The notes below the pieces were generated by a model that ran no database searches, was not told where the DNA came from, and saw only the letters and a list, made by a program, of their open reading frames with translations. 27,787 nt of DNA from a virus: IMG/VR virus record IMGVR_UViG_3300027861_000158, positions 1-27,787 of that record; one strand, written 5' to 3'. A program made the translations under genes and the position numbers. The number at the start of each line of letters is the position of its first letter. The stretch's first letter is position 1. Positions 1-4,794 of the stretch are shown one piece after another.

Positions 1-14
1 TATAGGATAAGATT

Positions 15-209
15 ATGAGTGATTCAAAAGGTAACAACAGCAGCGGCGGTATCGGTTTCACCGGTCTGCTAACAATTTTGTTCGTTGGGCTAAAGCTTAC
101 AGATTATATCGATTGGTCTTGGTGGTGGGTATTATCTCCAATATGGATTAGCGCCGGACTTGTTTTAACTATCCTATCAATTGCGCTGGTCATGGCACTA
201 AAGGAGTAA
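15..209 (+). CDS. Small two-helix membrane protein (transmembrane Fragile-X-F-like phage protein)
   Basis: A 64-residue protein with a Gly/Ser-rich polar head (about residues 1-13), a first hydrophobic segment (FTGLLTILFVGLKL), an aromatic WSWWWVLSPIW stretch and a second hydrophobic segment (LVLTILSIALVMAL). This GGIGF..LLTI...LKL...I.WSWWWVL.P.WI pattern matches small phage membrane proteins often annotated as transmembrane Fragile-X-F protein; their function is unknown. It probably sits in the host inner membrane. The ATG at 15 has a weak GGAT about 7 nt upstream. Its TAA stop is part of the first copy of a repeated 19-bp element. Family assignment is from memory of the pattern. Confidence 0.75.
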   Translation: MSDSKGNNSSGGIGFTGLLTILFVGLKLTDYIDWSWWWVLSPIWISAGLVLTILSIALVMALKE

Positions 210-247
210 CTGGTCGGAGCAGTCAATTAGCTAAACTGTGTAACAAT
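205..247 (+). promoter_or_regulatory. Copy 1 of the dispersed element with -10-like box: candidate phage-specific promoter
   Basis: AGTAACTGGTCGGAGCAGT occupies 205-223; its 15-bp core ACTGGTCGGAGCAGT (209-223) is an imperfect palindrome. Exactly 18 nt after the core is AACAAT (242-247), preceded by TG at -15/-14, matching four of six bases of the -10 consensus. No TTGACA-like -35 lies at the right distance; the element occupies that place. It points toward genes 276, 422 and 505. The TAA of gene 15-209 lies inside the element. Promoter function is inferred from the same spacing in all four copies. Confidence 0.6.
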
Positions 248-275
248 ACATGCAGTTTAGCTAATTGGGGTTTTT
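224..275 (+). terminator. Perfect 15-bp inverted repeat with T-tract; terminator or operator
   Basis: CAATTAGCTAAACTG (224-238) and CAGTTTAGCTAATTG (253-267) are exact reverse complements with a 14-nt loop, followed by GGG and TTTTT (268-275). Each arm contains the palindrome TTAGCTAA. As RNA it could terminate transcription from gene 15-209, though the GGG between stem and T-run is not ideal. The candidate -10 box of the promoter lies in the loop, so the arms could equally be a DNA operator. The T-tract abuts the ATG of the next gene at 276. Confidence 0.55.
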
Positions 276-422
276 ATGACGGATATATCGAAGCAGATTA
301 AGAAAGACTTATTCAGCGCTAATCGGCGAATTGAGCGGTTGGAGAGTTTCATTAAATCAATTCAGCTTGATAGTGTTGCAGATGATATTAAGCGTGAGAA
401 GTTACTCAAGGAGAAATGGTAA
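276..422 (+). CDS. Hypothetical 48-aa charged helical protein
   Basis: ATG at 276 opens a 48-codon frame (starts MTDISKQIKKDLFSANRRIE, ends LLKEKW). It is rich in Lys, Arg, Asp and Glu and looks wholly alpha-helical with coiled-coil character. The only Shine-Dalgarno candidate is the GGGG of the preceding hairpin. The stop TAA overlaps the next start (TAATG at 420-424), which suggests translational coupling. I do not recognise a family. It would be the first gene served by the candidate promoter at 205-247. Confidence 0.6.
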   Translation: MTDISKQIKKDLFSANRRIERLESFIKSIQLDSVADDIKREKLLKEKW

Positions 423-505
423 TGAGTCAATCAATTAAGAATAAGCTCCAGGTTGTATGCCTGTTTATGGTTTGCGTTTTGATTACGTGCGCGGAGAGTT
501 TCTGA
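422..505 (+). CDS. Tiny 27-aa hydrophobic peptide, translationally coupled
   Basis: ATG at 422 overlaps the previous stop, with AAGGAG about 8 nt upstream (in ctcAAGGAGaaatggt). The peptide starts MSQSIKNKLQ and continues as VVCLFMVCVLITCAESF: a basic N-terminus followed by a hydrophobic core, as in a signal peptide or single-pass membrane microprotein. LITC loosely resembles a lipobox, but only two residues short of the end region follow. Its TGA overlaps the ATG of the next gene (TGATG, 503-507). The good ribosome site and the double overlap support it being translated. Function unknown. Confidence 0.5.
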   Translation: MSQSIKNKLQVVCLFMVCVLITCAESF

Positions 506-762
506 TGAATATTCCAGCTGGCGCGACTCATGTCAAACAATGGAACGGCTCCGAGTGGATGCCAACTCATTTAAAGGTAGACGGGACTGGTTATTACTTT
601 TACAGCAAGCTTAATGGGTGGTGTAAGGACTGCGCTATAGCTGGCCATATCCTTGACTTGTATTATGATGAAATAGCCAGAGAGATTGATACAGAGACAG
701 CGGAAGAGGCTGCTTGCTTTGATGCTGAATCTGCGAATAAAACAATTATAAATTTGAGTTAG
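505..762 (+). CDS. Hypothetical 85-aa phage protein
   Basis: ATG at 505 is preferred over an upstream in-frame ATG at 457 because 505 has GGAG 9 nt upstream and a TGATG overlap with the preceding microgene, while 457 would run through that gene. The product starts MNIPAGATHVKQWNGSEWMP and has an aromatic, beta-rich N-terminal half (Trp, Tyr, Gly) and an acidic C-terminal half (DTETAEEAACFDAES). It is probably soluble. It is followed by a strong terminator, so genes 276, 422 and 505 form one short operon. No confident family. Confidence 0.75.
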   Translation: MNIPAGATHVKQWNGSEWMPTHLKVDGTGYYFYSKLNGWCKDCAIAGHILDLYYDEIAREIDTETAEEAACFDAESANKTIINLS

Positions 763-801
763 TAACCAACACGCTATAAACTAACCACGCAATCACTCTT
801 C

Positions 802-828
802 GCCCGTCTCCTTACGGGCTTTTTTTTG
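802..828 (+). terminator. Rho-independent terminator
   Basis: GCCCGT (802-807) pairs with ACGGGC (814-819) around CTCCTT, followed by a run of nine T (820-828). This is a textbook intrinsic terminator closing the 276-762 operon. It lies just upstream of copy 2 of the dispersed element, so transcription is reset at this point. Confidence 0.9.
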
Positions 829-838
829 GGTAAAATAA

Positions 839-881
839 AGTAACTGGTCGGAGCAGTGAATCATGGTTTATGGGTTATATT
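839..881 (+). promoter_or_regulatory. Copy 2 of the dispersed element with TATATT box: candidate phage-specific promoter
   Basis: AGTAACTGGTCGGAGCAGT is at 839-857, identical to copies 1 and 3 over 19 bp. Eighteen nt after the core is TATATT (876-881), a good -10 hexamer. It sits between a terminator (802-828) and gene 910, so it is well placed to start that transcript at about 888. Here the element does not follow a coding sequence, so it cannot be explained as a conserved protein end. Confidence 0.65.
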
Positions 882-909
882 AAGTTATCGAAACGAAACG
901 GAGAGTGTG

Positions 910-1305
910 ATGGGTACTAGAAGTTTAACAAAGGTTTATAACCAGTTCAGCGGCGAGATAATAACGACTATGTACGTCAACTTTGACGGATACCTTTCTG
1001 GTGTTGGTAAGTCTCTAAAAGACTGCCTTCACGGGGTTAATGTTGTTAATGGGTACAGCAACGACACGCCAAAGCCTTTCGTCAATAGGATGGGGCAGCT
1101 TGTGTCCTACATAGTTAAAAACTCAGGGCTTAAGATTGAGTTTATGGATAACAAGGAGCAAGATTATATTGATTACACTTATCACCTTAGATTCCTAGGC
1201 GGAAAGGTTGAGATTGAGGTGTTTGAGTTTGACGAGGTTATATATAAAGGGCTTGTTGATGACTTCGACCCAGTTAAGCTAGAAAGTGAAATGTCAGAGG
1301 ACTAG
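910..1305 (+). CDS. Conserved phage protein of unknown function (MGTRSLT-type)
   Basis: ATG at 910 has GGAGAG 4 nt upstream and gives 131 residues; a longer GTG start at 856 would place coding sequence over the candidate -10 box. The N-terminus (MGTRSLTKVYNQFSGEIITT, then MYVNFDGYLSGVGKSLKDCL) matches a widespread phage and bacterial family whose members start MGTRSLT and carry M.R.FDGY..G.G..L. The role of that family is unknown. The C-terminal half is acidic and beta-rich. The stop codon lies within the first copy of the 35-bp promoter repeat. Confidence 0.85.
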   Translation: MGTRSLTKVYNQFSGEIITTMYVNFDGYLSGVGKSLKDCLHGVNVVNGYSNDTPKPFVNRMGQLVSYIVKNSGLKIEFMDNKEQDYIDYTYHLRFLGGKVEIEVFEFDEVIYKGLVDDFDPVKLESEMSED

Positions 1306-1337
1306 TTGTTTTGTAAGTTGTAGAGCGGTATAATTGA
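1303..1337 (+). promoter_or_regulatory. Sigma70-type promoter, copy 1 of an exact 35-bp repeat
   Basis: TTGTTT (1306-1311), a 17-nt spacer and TATAAT (1329-1334) form a near-consensus promoter with expected start about 1341. The 35 bp from 1303 to 1337 recur exactly at 1838-1872. Both copies begin with the TAG stop of the gene before them. This copy should drive the structured leader and genes 1426 and 1715. Confidence 0.85.
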
Positions 1338-1340
1338 GCT

Positions 1341-1425
1341 GTGTTAAGACGCATCACAAACGCGTAGAACCTTCCAAGCCATAGAGATATGGCTATCTAA
1401 TTCAAGATACCTCGGAAGGATTCAA
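1341..1425 (+). ncRNA. Structured 5' leader: three-way junction burying the Shine-Dalgarno of gene 1426
   Basis: The closing stem pairs GAACCTTCC (1367-1375) with GGAAGGATTC (1414-1423): 9 bp with one bulged A. Inside are two hairpins, AGCCATA-GAGA-TATGGCT (1377-1394, 7 bp, perfect) and ATCT-AATTCA-AGAT (1395-1408). A small hairpin ACGC/GCGT lies upstream (1349-1365). The 3' strand of the closing stem, GGAAGGA, is the ribosome-binding site for the ATG at 1426. The layout is that of a translation-controlling leader, such as a riboswitch, protein-binding autoregulatory element or RNA thermometer. Pairing is read by eye; the ligand is unknown. Confidence 0.65.
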
Positions 1426-1722
1426 ATGAAAGAATGTTATGTTTATTTTATCAAAGCCCACACAGGCGGTAGTAATTATCCTGTTGAAATTGGCGTAGCT
1501 TACAATCCCTCGAAACGAATTGATGAGCTTAAAACAGGTAGTCCGTTTAAGCTTTCGGTTATATCTTGCGTAAGCATGCCAAGTAGGAAGGCGGCTTATG
1601 ACTTAGAATCTTTCTTACATCGCGAATTTGATAAAAGAAGAATGGAAGGCGAGTGGTTTAGATCTAAAGGGATAAACCTAGCGGTTGCATTCAGCAGATA
1701 TAACGGAGAGTGTGATGGATAG
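1426..1722 (+). CDS. GIY-YIG-like / T5orf172 (Mug113) domain protein
   Basis: A 98-residue protein with YVYFIK near the N-terminus (residues 5-10), VEIGVA (20-25, the second GIY-YIG-like strand), a conserved Arg31 in the following helix, E61 and H65 in the next helix, and GEWF at 75-78. This matches the compact T5orf172/Mug113 branch of the GIY-YIG superfamily, which is common in phages and may be nucleolytic or only DNA-binding. The start has a perfect GGAAGGA site, but that site is sequestered in a stem, implying regulated translation. It overlaps gene 1715 by 8 nt. Confidence 0.75.
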   Translation: MKECYVYFIKAHTGGSNYPVEIGVAYNPSKRIDELKTGSPFKLSVISCVSMPSRKAAYDLESFLHREFDKRRMEGEWFRSKGINLAVAFSRYNGECDG

Positions 1723-1840
1723 GTTTGATAGTTATCATGAGCAGGTTGAACAAGAGCTAGAGAATGGCGATATTTCACCAAAAGAAGCGTATGAATACCA
1801 TAAGGAAATTGAGGAGGAAGAACGCGAGCATTATGGATAG
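1715..1840 (+). CDS. Small acidic phage protein, 41 aa
   Basis: ATG at 1715 with GGAGAG 5 nt upstream inside the end of gene 1426. The product (MDRFDSYHEQVEQELENGDI, then SPKEAYEYHKEIEEEE) is strongly acidic and helical. It resembles small proteins seen repeatedly in phages that have a ...EQELE.G.IS..E......I..E pattern; function unknown. The TAG stop is inside the second copy of the 35-bp promoter repeat. Confidence 0.7.
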   Translation: MDRFDSYHEQVEQELENGDISPKEAYEYHKEIEEEEREHYG

Positions 1841-1872
1841 TTGTTTTGTAAGTTGTAGAGCGGTATAATTGA
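1838..1872 (+). promoter_or_regulatory. Sigma70-type promoter, copy 2 of the 35-bp repeat
   Basis: TTGTTT (1841-1846), 17-nt spacer, TATAAT (1864-1869). The sequence is identical to 1303-1337 and diverges immediately on both sides. Transcription should start near 1876 and run into the structured RNA region and, if not terminated at the 2011-2015 T-run, the tRNA and the methyltransferase operon. Confidence 0.85.
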
Positions 1873-1875
1873 AGA

Positions 1876-2092
1876 GTAGTGAAGCGGTGTGAGAGTCGCT
1901 GATAGGTAAAAGTAGCAAGGGTTTGTAAGTTCTGGTCTTAGTGTTCGTGAGGAAACTCTCACTTATGCTTTTACCACTCCCGAGTTACTAGGGTCAGATC
2001 TTATAAGCCCTTTTTGTGTCTAGCGTAAGTGAAATTCTTACCCTAAAATGTGATTAAAGCGGCGCTAGTGGAAACCTAGCCTAGACACAGCC
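1876..2092 (+). ncRNA. Highly structured non-coding RNA region upstream of tRNA-Arg
   Basis: No open frame fits; complementary segments are dense. Helix C pairs 1917-1943 with 1986-2012 (26 of 27 positions paired including G-U; only 1930/1999 mismatched) and is followed by TTTTT. Helix A pairs GTGAGAGT (1889-1896) with ACTCTCAC (1955-1962). Helix B pairs 1905-1914 with 1966-1975 (10 bp, one G-U). The 3' strands of A and B both lie in the loop of C, so A, B and C cross one another: pseudoknots or alternative folds. A local hairpin (1947-1951 with 1958-1962) competes with A. Downstream, TTGTGTCTAG (2014-2023) pairs with CTAGACACAG (2081-2090) and encloses hairpins GTAAG/CTTAC (2025-2041) and GCTAG/CTAGC (2064-2080). 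I do not match it to a known class. The 3' boundary is uncertain. Confidence 0.65.
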
Positions 2093-2116
2093 CCTTTCAA
2101 TGCTCAGCAGAGATAT

Positions 2117-2190
2117 ATCCCATTGGCGCAACTGGATAGCGCAAGAGGTTTCTACCCTCTAGGTTGCAGGTTCGAATCCTGCATGGGATA
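2117..2190 (+). tRNA. tRNA-Arg (anticodon UCU)
   Basis: Full cloverleaf. Acceptor ATCCCAT (2117-2123) with ATGGGAT (2183-2189); D stem GCGC/GCGC around AACTGGATA; anticodon stem AGAGG/CCTCT with loop TTTCTAC, anticodon TCT at 2151-2153; 5-nt variable region; T stem GCAGG/CCTGC with loop TTCGAAT; discriminator A2190. CCA is not encoded (CAA follows). It reads AGA codons, which are common in this phage's genes. It lies downstream of the structured RNA region and may share its promoter at 1838. Confidence 0.97.
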
Positions 2191-2285
2191 CAAATCCTTA
2201 GCTCAATCAGCTATCCGCACAAACGAACAATTTAACTGACTGCTGTAATACGACTTTTCAAGACGAGATAAACGGGTTTTAGTGC

Positions 2286-2435
2286 ATGGTATATGGTTTC
2301 GCTGAACCAACAAGGATTGTGAATAGGCGCCCGATTACTGAGATTACAGATAAACAGTTTAAGATCCTTACTGCTGGTATCCATCCATGCACACAGGTCT
2401 TGTTGATACTATGGTTTAAATTAACTGAATGGTAA
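2286..2435 (+). CDS. Possible hypothetical 49-aa protein
   Basis: ATG at 2286 follows an in-frame TAG closely. The product starts MVYGFAEPTRIVNRRPITEI and ends LILWFKLTEW. Composition is protein-like (ITDKQFKILTAG), but the ribosome-binding site is poor (only GGG about 11 nt upstream). It ends 13 nt before gene 2449 and would be co-transcribed with it. No family recognised. Confidence 0.45.
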   Translation: MVYGFAEPTRIVNRRPITEITDKQFKILTAGIHPCTQVLLILWFKLTEW

Positions 2436-2448
2436 GAAGGAATAAATA

Positions 2449-2613
2449 ATGAAAGTAACAATAGAAGTATCTAAGCGCGAACTTGAGGAGATGAAGGTTA
2501 GCGAAAAAGATTTAAAGTGGCTGGCTATTGGTTTGCTTGATTGTGATTCTAGCAGAACTGAGATGGCTCCGTTTAACGTGTATGTAGACGTTATTGAGTC
2601 AGATAACTTATAG
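2449..2613 (+). CDS. Hypothetical 54-aa protein
   Basis: ATG at 2449 with GAAGGA about 8 nt upstream. The product starts MKVTIEVSKRELEEMKVSEK and ends with an acidic stretch. An N-terminal beta strand followed by a helix (SKRELEEMKVSEKDLKWLAIGLL) gives a plausible small folded protein. It lies between the tRNA and the methyltransferase in the same direction. Function unknown. The 15-bp TTAAATTAACTGAAT just before this gene (2416-2430) recurs before the methyltransferase (2622-2636). Confidence 0.65.
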   Translation: MKVTIEVSKRELEEMKVSEKDLKWLAIGLLDCDSSRTEMAPFNVYVDVIESDNL

Positions 2614-2662
2614 GCTAAGACTTAAATTAACTGAATAGATAAATAACAAAGAGGGTTTGATT

Positions 2663-3373
2663 GTGATTAAGCTGATGAAAGGTGATTGCCTAGAGAGAAT
2701 GAAAGAAATAGAAAGCGGTAGTGTTGATATGATATTAACCGATCCTCCTTACGGTACGACAGCGTGTAAATGGGATTCAATTATCCCACTAGAACCAATG
2801 TGGGAGCAGTTAAAGCGTATTATAAAGCCTAATGGTGCTATTGTGATGACAGCGAGCCAGCCTTTTACAACTATACTAATAGGCTCTAATATGAAAGGTT
2901 TTAGATACTCATGGGTGTGGGAGAAAGAGCAAGGGGTTAATTTTCAGCATGCAAAAAGACAACCTTTAAAAGTGCATGAGGATGTTTGCGTTTTCGGAGT
3001 TAAATCACCTTTATACAATCCGCAAGGGTTAATACCTTGTGATATAAAAAAATCTAATAAATTCAAAGGTGGAAATCTAGGCCATTGCGGTAGCGAGAAA
3101 AAAAGGAGTGAATACAAGCAAACTGTTAAAAACTACCCTAAAAGCATTCAAAGGTTTAATCGGGAGAGAGGCTTGCACCCAACCCAAAAACCAGTAGCCC
3201 TAATGGAGTACCTAATTAAAACCTACACCAACGAAAATGAAACGGTTTTAGATTTTACAATGGGAAGCGGCACCACTGGCGTAGCAGCTAAAAACCTAAA
3301 TCGCGACTTCATAGGTATTGAGTTGGATCAAGGTTATTTCGATATTGCGGAGAAGCGCATTAATGAGACGTGA
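2663..3373 (+). CDS. Orphan DPPY DNA methyltransferase (N6-adenine/N4-cytosine type)
   Basis: Motif IV, TDPPYG, lies near residues 26-31. Motif I appears near the C-terminus as LDFTMGSGTTG, followed by FIGIELD. This IV-target-I order is the beta-class arrangement of the N6_N4_Mtase family (Pfam PF01555). HPTQKP before motif I is also typical. The protein should transfer a methyl group from S-adenosylmethionine to an exocyclic amino group of DNA; the recognition site cannot be read from sequence. GTG at 2663 is chosen because GAGGG ends 7 nt upstream; TTG at 2657 is too close and ATG at 2675 far. No restriction enzyme lies beside it, so protection of phage DNA from host restriction is the likely role. 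Confidence 0.92.
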   Translation: MIKLMKGDCLERMKEIESGSVDMILTDPPYGTTACKWDSIIPLEPMWEQLKRIIKPNGAIVMTASQPFTTILIGSNMKGFRYSWVWEKEQGVNFQHAKRQPLKVHEDVCVFGVKSPLYNPQGLIPCDIKKSNKFKGGNLGHCGSEKKRSEYKQTVKNYPKSIQRFNRERGLHPTQKPVALMEYLIKTYTNENETVLDFTMGSGTTGVAAKNLNRDFIGIELDQGYFDIAEKRINET

Positions 3374-3542
3374 AAACATAGTCACAGTATCAATTGTAGC
3401 CGCTGGGTTTATATCACTAGCCTACCTAGTGGAGTATCACCCACCAAAGATTACAGAGCCACCACTAAAGGCGCTGAACTGTGATTATGTGGATTATCAA
3501 GGTAGAAATGTTTGCAAGTTGGTTAACGTTAGTGAAGGTTGA
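3363..3542 (+). CDS. Small single-pass membrane protein
   Basis: ATG at 3363 lies within the last codons of the methyltransferase gene (11-nt overlap), with GGAG about 11 nt upstream. The 59 residues comprise a short basic N-terminus, one hydrophobic helix (VTVSIVAAGFISLAYLV) and a polar C-terminal domain with two cysteines (LNCDYVDYQGRNVCKL). The topology is consistent with a membrane-anchored periplasmic tail. Function unknown. A longer TTG start at 3318 was rejected because it would be fully overlapped and lacks a ribosome site. Confidence 0.65.
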   Translation: MRRENIVTVSIVAAGFISLAYLVEYHPPKITEPPLKALNCDYVDYQGRNVCKLVNVSEG

Positions 3543-3571
3543 TTGTCTACAGCTAAAAAGGGAGGGTTATA

Positions 3572-3901
3572 ATGGACATGTTTAACACTGGAAAAGTTAA
3601 AAAGCTTGAAGCAGATATGAAAATATATCGAGATAGAGTTAAGCAGCTTGAGGCTGAGGTGTCAGAGCTTGAAGGGTTTAGGCTGAAATACAAGATAGCT
3701 CAGATGTTGGTTGATGATGATCCGGCTATTGAAGAGCTGCTAACCGCAAGCAAGGAAAAAGAACCTATCGATTATATGAAGGCTCATAACGAAGCCATGA
3801 GGGGTGAGGCTGCATCTCGACGGAGTTATTATAGTGCGCGCTTAGGATTGCTAGGCGGGTCGATGAGTGGATTGGGTGGGTTAGGAGGTGGATTGATGTG
3901 A
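3572..3901 (+). CDS. Coiled-coil protein with glycine-rich tail
   Basis: ATG at 3572 with GGGAGGG about 6 nt upstream. Residues 8-50 form a heptad-rich coiled coil (KKLEADMKIYRDRVKQLEAE and onward). A short charged middle follows, and the C-terminus is glycine-rich (GLLGGSMSGLGGLGGGLM). It is probably oligomeric. No family recognised; the Gly-rich end resembles low-complexity tails of phage structural or membrane-active proteins, but that is weak evidence. Confidence 0.75.
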   Translation: MDMFNTGKVKKLEADMKIYRDRVKQLEAEVSELEGFRLKYKIAQMLVDDDPAIEELLTASKEKEPIDYMKAHNEAMRGEAASRRSYYSARLGLLGGSMSGLGGLGGGLM

Positions 3902-3957
3902 TTATAGAGTAATTAGTTTAAAATGGATTTACATTGCGTTGACGGAGTAACAAGAGG

Positions 3958-4200
3958 ATGGATTGGTTAGTTATGGTTATTGGTGTTACAATTGTGTTGG
4001 GGGCAATCTCTGTAAGCTACATATCAGGGATGAGGTCAGGGAAGGCTAAGGTCAGAACGGAATATAAAGACCACATATCATTGCGGGGATTGTCCCCCAC
4101 CGCTAAAGATAAGTTAAAAGGTTATGTTCAAATAGTTCATATCTGGGATGCAAAAAGATCTCCAGATAGAGATAAATACAAACCCGTTCACTACGACTAA
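3958..4200 (+). CDS. Small N-terminally anchored membrane protein
   Basis: ATG at 3958 starts an 80-residue protein with an N-terminal hydrophobic helix (LVMVIGVTIVLGAISVSYI, residues 4-22) followed by a basic cytoplasmic-type tail (RSGKAKVRTEYKDH). GGAG lies 13 nt upstream and AGAGG directly abuts the ATG. It is followed after 11 nt by gene 4212. No family recognised. Confidence 0.65.
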   Translation: MDWLVMVIGVTIVLGAISVSYISGMRSGKAKVRTEYKDHISLRGLSPTAKDKLKGYVQIVHIWDAKRSPDRDKYKPVHYD

Positions 4201-4211
4201 AGGAAGTAAAA

Positions 4212-4307
4212 ATGCCACCACGTATCCCAAAGCCTGGCGAGATGAAAAAAACCAGCAAGAAAAAGCCAGCTAAAAAAACAGATAAGAAAAGTGGATATTC
4301 TAAGTAG
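4212..4307 (+). CDS. Lysine-rich 31-aa microprotein
   Basis: ATG at 4212 with AGGA 8 nt upstream. Sequence starts MPPRIPKPGEMKKTSKKKPA and continues basic to GYSK. It resembles the small Lys-rich phage proteins with a proline-containing head, like the one at 5091. It may bind nucleic acid, by charge only. Its 3' end overlaps the GTG start of gene 4291 by 17 nt in another frame. Confidence 0.55.
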   Translation: MPPRIPKPGEMKKTSKKKPAKKTDKKSGYSK

Positions 4308-4794
4308 CCCTTGGGTATCAATACTAACGCTAACAATTGGGTTCGCGTTAGTCTCATTTGCAAAGGATAAAACACTTCGCCTTGTTGGGTTATGGTTCTT
4401 TGCTGAATTCATGTGTGACGCAGCAACCACTAGGTTAAGTGAATACGCATTTGCTAATGAAATGGTCGCATACTTCTACCTCTACGCTATAACCTCCCTG
4501 ATGTTTTCTGTATGGGTTTTATTTCACTATAAAGAATATTCAAAAAGCATTACCTCTCTATTCGTTACTATATCCATTCTAAGCGTGGCATTCGCAGCCT
4601 ATCGACACTCTCTACAGTCTAGTGTGACTGATTGGGGCGCCGAGTTTCACTTAGAGTTTGGGGCTTATGCGGATACTACTTACTTCTTATCAATAGTAGC
4701 ATTGGAAGCTCTTATGATCCTCTTAGGGGTTTACAGTGCGCTGGCTACTAATACTACTAATACCGATAACAGCATACGCGGCGAACGGCGATGA
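4291..4794 (+). CDS. Polytopic membrane protein, about five helices
   Basis: GTG at 4291 gives 167 residues with hydrophobic segments near residues 8-25, 29-45, 58-76, 86-104 and 128-150, separated by short charged loops. The C-terminal tail is polar (NTTNTDNSIRGERR). The start overlaps the Lys-rich gene and its end overlaps gene 4736, implying coupled translation. It may be a host-membrane-modifying or superinfection-exclusion protein by analogy with other phage accessory membrane proteins, but nothing in the sequence proves this. Confidence 0.65.
   Translation: MDILSSPWVSILTLTIGFALVSFAKDKTLRLVGLWFFAEFMCDAATTRLSEYAFANEMVAYFYLYAITSLMFSVWVLFHYKEYSKSITSLFVTISILSVAFAAYRHSLQSSVTDWGAEFHLEFGAYADTTYFLSIVALEALMILLGVYSALATNTTNTDNSIRGERR

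Noticed and set aside
457-504. Upstream ATG at 457 for the 505 gene
   Set aside because: No ribosome site, and it would overlap the coupled 422-505 microgene; the ATG at 505 has GGAG and a TGATG overlap.
1947-1962. GAGGAAA within the structured RNA resembling the RNase P P4 strand
   Set aside because: Only seven bases match; the other conserved RNase P regions are missing. It is better explained as a local GNRA-like hairpin.
2416-2636. 15-bp direct repeat TTAAATTAACTGAAT at 2416-2430 and 2622-2636
   Set aside because: AT-rich, and the first copy falls partly in coding sequence (LTE of ORF 2286). It may reflect a small duplication but carries no clear signal beyond that.
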